Origin: Branchinecta lynchi
Lineage: Eukaryota > Arthropoda > Branchiopoda > Anostraca > Branchinectidae
Assembly (NCBI GenBank): GCA_023053575.1
Contig: JAKZAP010000009.1
Span: forward strand, 17,899,869 to 17,963,868
DNA length: 64,000 nt
Reading direction: 5' to 3'
A program made the translations under genes and the position numbers. How positions within the stretch are numbered: the stretch's first letter is position 1; each line of letters begins with the position of its first letter. The notes under the pieces are model-generated. The model was given only the letters and a program-made list of their open reading frames with translations, was not told the DNA's origin and did not search any database. Shown here one piece after another: positions 43,450-54,197 of this stretch.

Positions 43450-43645
43450 CTAGAACAAGGAACTGTTAAGAGGAGAATAGCTTCCGTTGCCAACTCTGAA
43501 AACAACCATGCTCGGTCCAGAGTGTCTCGGCAAAAACCGGATTTTACCGCCATCTAAACAGGCTCTCCATTCTTCAATACAACTACGCTCGAACCGGAGA
43601 ATAGGACTAGTAACGGCGTTTGTCTACTAGCTAAATAAGCGACAT

Positions 43646-43934
43646 CAAAGGACCTTTCTTACCTATAATACTAACGCAACCTAATTCCATAATAACTCCA
43701 TATACTTCTAAACCCGGGAACCTCAATTTCGTACGGTACATTCTAACCGCTCTAACAAAACCAGCTTGCCTGTAAATTCTTTCCCTGTTTTCGCTAGAAG
43801 TCAACGGGTATCGGAAAAGGCTTAAAAACTGACAAATCCGTGGGTTATTTGTTGAAAGCACAGCCTAGTTCTAAAGAATTCCAGTACTTTAAAATACTTT
43901 AAGTTGAAGAGTAAATAGTGCGAGGGGTCCTTTA
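43646..43934. mobile_element. Repeat K, copy 3, internally deleted
   Basis: It begins AAAGGACCTTTCTTACC and ends GCGAGGGGTCCTTTA. It lies exactly between the two copies of the SFR1-like exon duplication. Confidence 0.7.
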
Positions 43935-43974
43935 ATGTACTAGAACTCGAAAGATGTACAATAGAGGAAATTGT

Positions 43975-44175
43975 TTAAGAATCGTCTTCATTTTCCTCGT
44001 CCATCTTTGCTGCATCGAGCAGTACGCCATCTATTCCAAGATGTTCACAAAGTTGAGTCACTGTGATTGGCTGATCCGGGTTTCTTTCCCTGGCTGCCGC
44101 GTAGAGATCTCTCAGTGCTGCTTTCCCAGCTGCCCGCCATCTTTCAGTTAGAGCTTCAATGCCCTGAATGTCTTT
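43975..44175 (-). CDS. SFR1-like gene, last exon
   Basis: It opens with KDIQGIEALTERWRAAG, holds the TQL..HLGID..LL motif, and ends KMDEENEDDS before TAA. It is uninterrupted, unlike the duplicate at 43249-43449. Confidence 0.7.
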   Translation of the reverse strand, partial: KDIQGIEALTERWRAAGKAALRDLYAAARERNPDQPITVTQLCEHLGIDGVLLDAAKMDEENEDDS

Positions 44176-47100
44176 CTAGAACAAAGAAGAAAAAGAAAGA
44201 AAGTTGCCAACTCTGAAAACAACTTTGCTCGGTCCAGAGTGTACCGCCCAAAACCGGATTTTGACCGCTATCTAATGGTGCATTTACACACTGCGTAAAA
44301 TCCGAGCGTATTTTACGCATTTATTTGAGCTAGAAAAGATCTCTTGCAGTACGGACGTATTTGAAAATCGGTCCGTTTTGTATCTAAATACGTCCATATT
44401 GCTAGAAATCTTTTCAAGCTCAAATACGTGCGTAAAATACGCTCTAATTTTAAAATACGCTCGAATTTTACGCAGTGTGTAAACCCACCATAAACAAGCT
44501 CTCTGTTCTTAAATACAACTACGCTCGAACCGGAGAATGGGGCTAGTAACGGCGTTTGTCTACTAGCGAAATACGGGACCTTAACCTCGTTTCGAGGGTT
44601 TAGTCACAAAACCAGCATTCATTGTGAAACTGTTCTTAGCCAAACCAAGGCAAGAAGTCTGCCGATTTAGGGTTTAAAGTCTTCTTGTCGGCCGGAATCC
44701 AGCAAAAAACGTATAATGTTGGAAGTTGGCAAACAGACGTTCTGAAACACCATTTCATTTCCGACCTGAGCCTCGTTTTTGTTGGAATAGCGCTGCCGCA
44801 TGCTGCTGCAGCACTTCTTCGCTTTTGCACAATATGCGTTTTTGGGTTCACTTTCTTCTTGGTTGAAGCGGCAGCGCTGCAGCACCTTGCAGGGAAGCAC
44901 GGACTTGGTCGGTGAGCAAGTCCGTGATTCTCAGGAAGCGCTGCGTCTTCCTAGGAAGCATTGCAGTGCAGAAACGGATGTAGAAAGAATCAGTCCGGAA
45001 TCGGCCGAGAAGTGGAGCTGCAGCATGCAACAAAAACGAGGCTCTGGTCGGATAATCTGGCACCGCTGATAACTTCTTCTTCTTCTAGAATATATTCAAT
45101 GGGATCCACTGTCCATCTTAGACTTTTCTTTCTGTGGTCGGTTGACTATTGGTTGAAGTCCTCCTTTATATTGTAATACCAAGGATGCTAGTAGTTCCAG
45201 GATACTAGGACTAGTTCCAAGTTCCAGGACTAATAGATTGATTCATAGTCTGAAGATTTGCACAGTCGTAATGTATTCTGACCCGAGACCAACTTGGCCG
45301 AGGGGTCAAGTGAACGAGCAGTGGAGAGAAAGAACTCGACCGAGTCAGTAAACTTTCTGCGACCTCTTTTCCATAAATTTGTCAGCTCTTTCATATTTTA
45401 CTGATGCGTTCTTAAGGTTTAACTGAAAAAGCAAACTTATTTATGTAGCATTTAGTTGAATACACTGGGTTATATTCTGCTAATAGATTTTTTGATTTTC
45501 CACATCTGCTCTATTACTGAGGTTCAGAATAGCTACAGCTGTCCCCACAGCGCAAATTCTACTATGACGCAGAATATTTGAATCTGAACACAAACGCGGC
45601 TTTTCAGTGGGCGGTGATAAGGTTGGTGAAGACAAAAAAGTTTCATAAATCTTTTTCGTCAAGCACACGACACAGGTAGTACCAGAAATCTGACAGGGAA
45701 ATTCCATTATCTGAAAGTTGATTATTTGTGAATAGCGGAGCAACGAAGTAACGCATGTTCATCGGGTCTTCAAGCCTCTTTAAGAGCGTGTTCCACCCTT
45801 CTAACAATAGTTACTATTAGTTACTATTTCCGTTCCATCCTCACAAAAAGTTACTACGCTGACCGTTCCAACCTTGTCGGAATAGTAGCTAATAGTTGCT
45901 ATTTGCTTACCATGCTCGGGAGCGTAGTAACTACTCATCTCTGTAACATGATTGGCCGGATTCGCCCCTGGCGTGAGATCCTGCTGGAAAATAGAAAAAT
46001 CGTTCCAGCCTTGACGGCAAAAAAACAGAATTCGTGACGTCATGCGTAGTAACTACGGTACGTAGGATGGAACACGCTCTAAGTGAATAGGTGAGGGGTA
46101 ACAAGACTGTCCCATCTCTGCCCTTTTCAGTTAAACTTTAATTCGTTAGCAATCTATATCCGATTATATTTACATTTCTTTTTTTTTCAACCCTGGCAAG
46201 CCTCTTCGCCTAATCTTACTTCCATCCACCCATAAATTTCCTGTAATGACTCGCCATTCAGGGGGCTTGTCATTTCCTATGCTTCTATGTTGCTATGTTG
46301 CCCGAGCCTCACCTAGTTTCCGAAGATTCCGCTTGGGTCGAATCGGCGTTCTTGCTCAGATAGACAAAATTGCAAGCATGTCACCAGATACCTAAGCTAG
46401 GACAAAAGATCCAGGATACTCTTCCATTACAGAGAAATATTCTTAGTTCAGCACAACAGCTGCGACAAATTTTGTCTATCTGGATAGTCTGTGGGTATTT
46501 CTCTAACTATCTGACGCTCGTTCAAGAGCGCATCAGAAACACCTCTTATTGACAAGCCCCCTGAATGGCGAGTCATCACAGGAAATGTATGGGTCCCTGC
46601 TTCCGTCCTTCCCCGCGTCGCATGTCAAGAATAGACTAGGCCTCGCCCGGGTTGCCCTTCGGCCATAATACCATAATAGTAATAGTTCGGACAGAATCGG
46701 ACGACAACGCAACCCACTAGGGACAATGGAGTTGGATAACGGTTCAGGATGTCGATATAGGGGTAAGAAGACATCCGGTAGACCGGAAAATCAGGATAGA
46801 AAATAATTAGCTATCGGATCCATGGCGTATTCTCGCCTCGCCCCCCCCCCCCCCCCCCCGACTGCTTTTGAAGAGTCCTCGCGTTTTGTTTGTCCCAGGG
46901 GCTCACTTTCCCTATTATCGGGAGTCCCCGCAGACGTCCTTCATAATATCCGATGAAGAATTGCCGCCAGACGCGCTAGAGGAACAATAACAATCACACG
47001 TGAGATTCGAGGATAAGTTATCTGACGGGTGAATAAGTGATTAGGCTTTCGCTTCATATCGAGCCGCGCATTAGCCCCGTGAAAAAGTCAGCCAGCACTC

Positions 47101-49332
47101 AGCACTGAAGTCGGAAGCCAGAAATGAAAACTTGATGACGCTTGACAAAAGAGATTTGGGTAAAGCAAAAAGAGGGGAAGTGGCATTTTAAACAGTTTTT
47201 AACATTGTTAGGCCTAAGAGGAATTGAAAACAGCAAAACAAACCTGGATAAACGTACACCAAGAAGTAACGTGTCATTGTTTTCTTTACGATAGCGCACC
47301 TAGCGGCCAAAAAAGAACTAATCTGAGAGGAATTTTATCAGGGGCGTATTATAACAAAAATGAAACCCTTTCAGATTCGGTGTGGAATCAATTTTGGGAG
47401 TTGCCAGTGTTGTTGGTTTTTGAAAAACAGATATTGGGGATGGTGAAAAAGAATTTCTGAGATAAATACTCTAATTTTGTCTAGCTGTGGATGAGACTGA
47501 TTTTAAGAAAAATGGCATTTCTTTTATTACGGCTATGATTTTTTTATTTTTTATAAATAATAGGATTATAAAATTAAGTGAAACAATCAGAGTAAATTGA
47601 ACTGAGAACAAAGATTACCATAACCTTTATAGACTAATTCCGTCTTCTGATAGTGCTTTTTTCGACCGGATTCATTTTGGAGGCATTCCCCGTATCCTCG
47701 TTGTTTTCCGCGGAGTGAATCCACCTATTCTCGCCGTTTTCCCAGGGCCCAGATTCTGCCAGGAGCACCCATTCACGGGGGACGGCGATAATACGCCTTT
47801 AGTCAAAACAATATTCTTCAGGTGAGTCTTCACCTTCCGGAGTATGTGTACAGTTAGCAATCGTCTACACTGTCAGAAGTTTCATAACAGATAACACAAG
47901 GATGCAAAATCGTAGTAAATTCCAGATTTTTCGAGATTTTTTTTAATTTCTTCTGCGATACTTAAAAATTCCGAAAACCTGGAAGTTCTAAAGCCCCTTT
48001 TTTCCGGATTATTTTGATATACGTTTGGACGGGTTCATATTCCAGATGCAATTTACAGAAGACGTTAAAGAATAATCTGGAAGCCCAGATTCCGGAAGTT
48101 CCGGGAGGTGAAGACCGGACTTTACAGATTTACCGATAGTTGTGTTTTTGCAGATACCATGGTATCTGTTACCACGGTAACTGGATCTGCAGTTAGTCGT
48201 TTTTGCAGTTATCGTGGTGTCTGATATACGGTTGCTCTGCAAAAACGACAATTGCCAAAATTGCGCTTTTCGAAGTCATCCCAAAAGAGAAACTGATGTT
48301 CAGTCACATCACTAAGTGCCAAACTTCTTTCCCACCAATTTGACAACAAATGATGAAAGTGAGATCCCACGACCAGTTACCACGGTCTGACCGTGGTATC
48401 TGAATATCAGATACCCCGATAACTGGCCAGATACCACGATAACTGCAAAACCGCCTTTTGACCGTGGTATCAGATACCGCGACAACTGCAAAAACGACTT
48501 TAGACCGTGATATCAGATACCATCGTATCTGCAAAAACGCAACTATTGACCAGGAGTAAACAGCCACAAAGGCAGAGACCCAATTATGTGGTGGAAACGG
48601 TCCGATAAACACTATTTGCGTTTTTGCAGATACCATGGTATCTGTTACCGCGGTAACTGGATCGGCAATTACTCGTTTTTGCAGTTATCGTGGTATCTGA
48701 TACGTGCTTGCTCGGTAAAAACGACTCTTGCCAAAATTTCCCTTTGGAAGTTATCCTCAAAGAAAAACTGATATCCAGCTACAACACTAAGTGCTAAACT
48801 TCTATCTCACTAATCTGACAAAATTTGATGAAAGTGAGATGACTTTTCAGTTATCACGACCAGTTACCACGGTCGTACCGTGGTATCTGAATATCAGATA
48901 TTCAGATACCACTGAATATCTGAATATCAGATACCACGATAACTGCAAAAACGACTTTAGACCGTGGTATCAGATACCATGGTATCTGCGAAACGCAACT
49001 ATTGACCAGGAGTAAACAGCCCGATTGTGCGGTGGAAACGGTCCGATAAACACTGTTCTCCCGTTTGGAACTTTACCGAAACTTGCTGCTGTATTTATTC
49101 TATCAATTAAAAGCCAAAAACTGCACCCTCTCGAGACTAAATAGCGCCCAAAAATTCACCTCTACTGCACTATAGATGGCACGGAAACAATGCTCTGGAG
49201 TGTCTACGGCTTAGACTGTCATGGACCACCACACCCACTCACCATGGTCGATTGCTTTTCTAAAAGCTTCAACTTGTCCAGAATTATCTTCTTGTCTCTT
49301 AAAGCCATCTCCTTCCAAGGCTTTTTCTCCAT
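43975..49332 (-). CDS. SFR1/MEI5-like recombination mediator subunit, short form, two coding exons
   Basis: Minus-strand exons 49332-49243 and 44175-43975 join in phase 0 (donor ATG before GTGAGT, acceptor TTGTTCTAG) into a 96-residue protein ending in an acidic tail. The pattern LDKLKLLEKQSTMKD, IEALTERWRAAGKAALRDL and ITVTQLCEHLGIDGVLLDAA matches the SFR1 C-terminal domain without gaps (LRRLKMVK...LIKKWR...LTQLIDHYGLD.KLL). SFR1 pairs with SWI5 to stimulate RAD51/DMC1 filaments in the nucleus. The protein lacks the long disordered N-terminal region of vertebrate SFR1. Either it is a short form or an upstream exon is unseen. The 5.1-kb intron holds several MITEs. It converges on MRPS18C. Confidence 0.65.
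44275..44490. mobile_element. Family D foldback MITE, copy 2
   Basis: It has the same arms as 7617-7850. In the duplicated segment at 43550-43560 the same host sequence (CATCTAAACAGGCTCTC) lacks it, giving a direct empty site and showing a TA target duplication. Confidence 0.85.
44757..45054. mobile_element. Foldback MITE with CCGACCTGAGCCTCGTTTTT ends (family T)
   Basis: The left arm CCGACCTGAGCCTCGTTTTT is mirrored by ACGAGGCTCTGGTCGG. Inner arms GCTGCAGCA/TGCTGCAGC also pair. It lies in the SFR1-like intron. Confidence 0.7.
45520..46150. repeat. Interspersed repeat U, copy 2 (contains family I element)
   Basis: It matches 13960-14610 in order and orientation. The family I MITE at 45784-46079 is inserted after CTCTTTAA, with TAA on both sides, and the uninterrupted sequence is visible at 14520-14545. 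Confidence 0.65.
45784..46079. mobile_element. Family I MITE, copy 2
   Basis: The ends are GAGCGTGTTCCACCC and GGATGGAACACGCTC. The TAA on each side fits a 3-bp target duplication like that of PIF/Harbinger elements. Confidence 0.8.
46229..46596. mobile_element. Foldback element with TTTCCTGTAATGACTCGCCA ends (family S)
   Basis: The left arm TTTCCTGTAATGACTCGCCA, TTCAGGGGGCTTGTCA pairs with TGACAAGCCCCCTGAATGGC, GAGTCATCACAGGAAA at the right. An inner pair around AGATAGACAAAATT is also seen. Confidence 0.75.
46826..46935. repeat. Family R fragment with a C homopolymer
   Basis: It contains GGCGTATTCTCGCC, a run of about 18 C, AGAGTCCTCGCG and GGGAGTCCCCG. It is directly followed by repeat J copy 3. 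Confidence 0.5.
46936..47350 (+). repeat. Interspersed repeat J, copy 3
   Basis: Same unit and orientation as 23378-23793 and 27226-27640. It includes ACAATCACACGTGAGATT and GATAGCGCACCTAGCGGCCA. Confidence 0.75.
47351..48138. other. Spacer with repeat fragments
   Basis: It includes a fragment of family R at 47680-47800 and half of a family V element at 47868-47900. No exon was recognised. Confidence 0.4.
48139..48543. mobile_element. Family B MITE, copy 3
   Basis: The ends GTTGTGTTTTTGCAGATACC and ATCTGCAAAAACGCAAC are flanked by TA. Its right flank (ATTGACCAGGAGTAAACAGC) is repeated after copy 4. Confidence 0.8.
48615..48999. mobile_element. Family B MITE, copy 4
   Basis: It is flanked by TA, with a one-base change at the left terminus (TTTGCG). 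The shared flanks TTGACCAGGAGTAAACAGCC and GGAAACGGTCCGATAAACAC show that copies 3 and 4 arose by local tandem duplication. Confidence 0.8.
49243..49332 (-). CDS. SFR1-like gene, first coding exon (candidate)
   Basis: It encodes MEKKPWKEMALRDKKIILDK and LKLLEKQSTM, a charged helix. A stop lies in frame five codons upstream, so this ATG is the likely start unless an upstream exon splices in between. A short upstream ORF (MASWREFEKAIIE) lies in the presumed 5' UTR at about 49420-49380. Donor GTGAGT. Confidence 0.6.
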
Positions 49333-49776
49333 TTCACTTTTTTGTTATTTTCTGGGTTGTTCTTCCTTTCCTGCTTTTCTACTCTATGATCGCCTTTTCA
49401 AATTCCCGCCAAGAGGCCATCGCCACTAACCCAAAGAACACGCCACAGAAGTAAAGAGTAGTGCCGGTGAAGCAATTGAATTGTGTGAATTTCAGTGAAA
49501 TTTGGGTTCAGAAATCCAACTTAGATCATATTTTATATATTTTCTGTTCGGAACTCTCACTGAATTTAAAGATGCATGTAAGTTGTAGTTCCTTGATTTG
49601 TAGTAGCCTAGATTCAGCCTAGGCAAGGGTGTGCAGTTTTGGAATTCTCGAAATGTTGCAGCCTGGGCTACAGGAGGGGTATCCAACCTCAGACAAGTTT
49701 TTCAAATTTTTGGAGACGTCTTTCCTTCAGAATAATCTATCTGGCTTAAGAAGGAGCCAACAAATTTGACTAACAC

Positions 49777-50139
49777 TAGCTGCATTCGTTTTCGTCGTTC
49801 AGTTCGCCGTTTCAACGGCGTTCGTGAATGGCTTTGAACTGCTGATAATAAGGAGTTTTCTTTGTACGGTTGAACTGCGGAAACTCAGTTCCACATCTCT
49901 CTTCGGTAATTAGGTGCAAATTAAAAAAATTCTGGACAAAACCAATTAAAGTTTTGCACTTAATTATAACTGCTGTAGGAAATATTAATTTAGTTGGACT
50001 ATTAACGATTTCGTATCAACGTCATTTGTTAAACAACGTTTATAGAATGTGCCAACAAAAATGCTAGGCTAGTATGAAAAATACTTAAAACGACGTTCTT
50101 CGTACCGACAACGACGAACAGCGAAAACAAACGTGGCTA
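49777..50139. mobile_element. Family Q MITE, copy 2
   Basis: The left end TAGCTGCATTCGTTTTCGTC and the inverted right end (GCGAAAACAAACGTGGCTA) match 6734-7173. Confidence 0.7.
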
Positions 50140-52190
50140 TTATAGATTGAAGCTCATCTAATTGTTTAAAGATTGGATAAAAAATATTGCTTCACTATCT
50201 ATAGTTAACCATATTTTTGTTTTCAGAAGAGATGACTTCATTCTAAGCTTACCTCGATTGATTTACGAAATTATGTAAAAAGTAGAGTTAGCAAAGTCAG
50301 TAGCCAGAAAATCACTTTTTGAAGCTGCTTCAAAACAAAGAAAAGGCATATAATTCGAATATCTTTGTACACATGACATTGAAGGAAGACACTTTGAAAA
50401 AAGTCGAATTTTGCCGCTTGACTGTTAGGACAGCACATATATCTCATTTTAACATTTTCGCAGTAAAAATTGAGATAGTGTATAAACTAGGTCAGGTACC
50501 CCTCCTGTATGCCTACAGTTCGTACAGTAGAAGTATGCCTCTATGGACAGTGTTTTAGATTTGACACTATCTTGTTTATGTCTCTTGCTTATTTATAAAA
50601 TGGTCTGTTGCCACTAATGGAAAAGAAAGATAAGAAACTTGATTTCAGTTTTCATCTTGCACAAATACTAAATTACAGTACCAGTCTTGCGGATTTGTGT
50701 GACTTATAAGCATGGTTTTTAAGCTATTTAGTTTGAACTCCCTCTTGTGGGCAAAATTACATGCCCCTTTGCAAATAATGCTCAACCTGAAAATTTTTCC
50801 TTTTTAATCATTTCGAAGTGGTTACTTATCTAAAATCAGATGCATGAAGCATCAAGGCCAGTGTACATAAGGTAAAACATGACAATTCTGAGAGATATTT
50901 ATGTTCTTTTTATTCTTTGATGTTTGCAGGGGCAGGGTTGCCTTTCAGCTTCGTGAATAAAGTTGGATGAAAGAGCAGAATATTGCATATTTTCTTCACC
51001 TGCCCTGGAATTACTTTTTTTGCTACATAAATAAAAGCTTTTTGGGTTGGAAGTGGTGGTTTCGTGTATTCTTACATGGAACAACCATCTCGGACAGCTA
51101 TCAGACATTCACAATGGTAAAATCCTTCGTTTGACAGGGCACAGTGACCAATAAATGGCCCTGAAACTTACTCTATCCCATTTAAATCAATAAGTGAATG
51201 AAAAGTTATCCAATGGATTTGTTAGGTGCAAGAACGTTTTTAATTGCAGATTGTGACAAACTTAAACGTTTTTTGTCATACTAATGCCATACCATACAAG
51301 ATTTTTCACTAGACTTGTGTATGAATACCAAAAAGGCCTCCTTAAATTGTGCATCTTAACAAAAAAGTGAAAATAATACTTCTGGCCAAACGACATATAT
51401 TAATGATCCCCAAGGGCCTGTTATCGTTTTTGCCTCAAGGGTTTGTATATCGATGAATTTCTTGCGCTTTTGAAGTGTGCATTATTACAGCCAATGTTCA
51501 AAAATACAATGATCAGAACAAACCCACGAAAAAGCAAATTCTGTATTTCATCCTCTAAACCAGCCTTGCAAGTGCCATATGAGCTTCTAGTTCTTGCTAA
51601 GAGGTTTAGGCTGCTTCTTTTTTATTTGTTGTTAATGACAAATTAAAAATGGGAGATGGATTTATCCATCCCAATATTTATGAATGGTTGAAGGAGGAAT
51701 GTCTAAAAAACAATAATAACGGGTCTTAAAACCACCTAAAAAATGGTTTATGAACAGGTGTGTTGCCAGTGGGACCTGCACATTATTGTTTCCTGAACTG
51801 TTGCACTTAATTTCTGCAGTGATACTCTTCACTATCACTAGATTAACACAATGATTACTGTTTAAGTATAATACTCCAGTCTGATGGAGGACCAGTGTTC
51901 AGCAATATCAAATGGGGTTGCTGATCAGCCAGTGGCCGCTGCATGAAAACGAAATTAGACAAAGGTTGCCCTATATTACTCAGAGGCAGGCCAGTGCAAA
52001 TTTTGGGATTTTCTGTATCTGTCACCCGGTATTTTGATCAAGCTACTCTTGACGATTTTACTGTCAAGACCCCTCCGTTGACATTTCTATTGCTCACTTG
52101 CTTCTCTTAAACTGTCGCTCTTTGTTTTGGCACAGTAAGAAGGGTTTGTGAATATCATGAGTACTATACTTCCATTAAATAGTACATGCA
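50140..52190. other. Two kilobases of apparently unique DNA
   Basis: AT-rich and without repeats seen elsewhere in the window. The short frames have no similarity I recognise, and I could not assemble an exon chain. It may contain UTR or regulatory DNA. Confidence 0.4.
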
Positions 52191-52192
52191 CT

Positions 52193-53875
52193 CAGAGGCA
52201 TTGCTAGCCAAAATGGTTGGGGGAGGGGGAACATTTTTGAAAAAAATCGTCTGATTTTCAGAAAAATAACTGATTTCAGAAAAACCGACTATTTCGACGA
52301 AAAATCGCCCTATTTTCAGAACAAGACCAAAGGTTTCGATGGGATCCCAAAAATTCAATATCTGATCCAGACAACTGGGTCTTGTCTTAGCCAGATCCAG
52401 TCTTCGCCAGACTCCTTGAACATTTTTACAATTAAAATTCAGAAACAGATTAAGGCCAAATAGCTAATCACCTGAGAAAACCAAGTTCAGATTTGGATTC
52501 AGCATGTGTGTTTCCCCCTATAAGTCATATCTGTTTTGACGAAAACTTCCTGCCACTTCTGCCAATTTCCCGGTTCCGGCCGAACTCCAGAACTACTGGT
52601 CCGGCGAAAAAAGAAAGCTCAAAGACGAAATCAGGGTATCTTCTTTCCCCAGTAATGAACATCAAATAGAAATTTAGCTTATAAAAAATTTTCCGATTCC
52701 AGCCGGATTCCGGTCGAACTATATGTCCGGGTAAAATACGATTGTCACACAGGACTCAGCATCTCTTCTTACCCCTAAATCGCTTATCTAATCAACTAGA
52801 AATAAAACTTTGACTTCCAACAGTTTTCCGGTTTTGGCCGGATTCCGGACGAACTACATGTCCGGGTAGAAACTTGTTTTCACATAAGTGTTCAGCATGT
52901 CTTCTTGCCCTAAATCGAACATCCAATCAACTCCAAATTAAACTTTTAATTTTGACAAACTTTCCGGTTTGGGCCGGATTCCGGTCGAAATACTTGTCCG
53001 TCGAGAAAATAGTTTTCACCATCGTCTTCAGCATGTCTCCCTACCTCTAAATCGAACATTTAATCAACTTCAAATAAAACTTTTACTTTCAACAAACTTT
53101 CCGGTTTGGGCCGGATTCCGGGCGAAATACTTGTCCGTCGAGAAAACAGTTTTCACCATCGTCTTCAGCATGTCTCCCTACCTCTAAATCGAACATTTAA
53201 TCAACTTCAAATAAAACTTTTACTTTCAACAAACTTTCCGGTTTGGGCCGGATTCCGGGCGAAATACTTGTCCGTCGAGAAAATAATTTTCACCATCGTC
53301 TTCAGCATGTCTTCCTACCCCAAAACCGAACATCTAATCAACTTCAAATAAAACTTTTACTTTCAACAAACTTTCCGGTTTTGGCCGGATTCCAGGCGAA
53401 CTACTTGTCCGATGACAAAATGGTTTTCACCATCGTGCTCAACATGTCTTCTCACCCCATAATCGACTATCACATTAGCTGTTTCAAAATATTTTGTTTG
53501 TCCCTTAATTTCAATCCCCTCCCCCACCCCTAAATGTAGAGCTACAAAGCCCATCTACGTGGTCCGACGACCCAACGAACCTTCTCACCAAGTTTCATCA
53601 AAATATCTCATTCCCTTCGAGAGTTATCGTGCTTACAGACGGACGGACGGACGGACAGGCGGACAACTTTTGCGATGTCATAGGTATCCCTCCACTTACG
53701 TTTTGGGATCCCAAAAACTACTATTTTCATGAAAAAAATCGACTATTTTGTCGAAAAACGTGGCGATTCGTGCTGACTCGGTTAGTCTTTATCAACTGGC
53801 CGACAGCAATTGGGGGTGGGAGGGGCTTCCCCACTCTCCCCCCCCCCCCAGTCGTGACGCCCCTGCATGCACTTG
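52193..53875. mobile_element. Outer repeat interrupted by repeat L copy 2
   Basis: The left part (AGAGGCATTGCTAGCCAAAA) and right part (CGACTATTTTGTCGAAAAAC ... GTCGTGACGCCCCTGCATGC) belong together, since both contain the CGACTATTT motif. Repeat L is inserted between them. A related left end, GCAGAGGCGCTACTAGCCAG, lies at 32731. Confidence 0.55.
52320..53720 (-). repeat. Repeat L, copy 2, with a tandem array of 137-bp units
   Basis: It is inverted relative to 30632-31595. Units of 137 bp start at about 52832, 52969, 53106, 53243 and 53363, and the two central ones are nearly identical. Each contains CTTTCCGGTTTGGGCCGGAT and TTCACCATCGTCTTCAGCAT. The three overlapping 72-96-residue frames are produced by this array and are not genes. 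GGACGGACGGACGGAC follows at 53640. Confidence 0.85.
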
Positions 53876-53991
53876 CCACTGTCTTCAGGGAGGATCAGGT
53901 TTTCCAGGCCTGTGCAGATTTTGAGAATCTTTCAGAATTCCCGATCAATCAGTCAGATTGATCGGGAATTGATCAGATTGACTCTGTTCAA

Positions 53992-54012
53992 TCGGGGGGG
54001 GGGGGGGGGGGG
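53992..54012. repeat. Poly-G tract
   Basis: About 20 consecutive G, within 90 bases of the assembly gap. Such tracts often break assembly. Confidence 0.8.
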
Positions 54013-54097
54013 ACGACTTTAAAATATATTGACTGGCTAACACAGGCTCAAGAAATATTAACGTTCTAAAACGTTTTGGAAAATGCCATTGTAGTAA

Positions 54098-54197
54098 NNN
54101 NNNNNNNNNNNNNNNNNNNNNNNNNNNNNNNNNNNNNNNNNNNNNNNNNNNNNNNNNNNNNNNNNNNNNNNNNNNNNNNNNNNNNNNNNNNNNNNNN
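54098..54197. other. Assembly gap of 100 N
   Basis: Exactly 100 N, the conventional length for a gap of unknown size. It cuts the integrase gene and hides whatever precedes it in the virus-like block. Confidence 0.99.

Noticed and set aside
46826..46858. Possible assembly break at the C homopolymer
   Set aside because: Sequence on both sides continues family R, so the tract appears to be part of the repeat and not a misjoin.
52969..53533. Three similar 72-96-residue frames in a row
   Set aside because: Their 137-base spacing equals the unit of a tandem non-coding array; the reading frame is a by-product.
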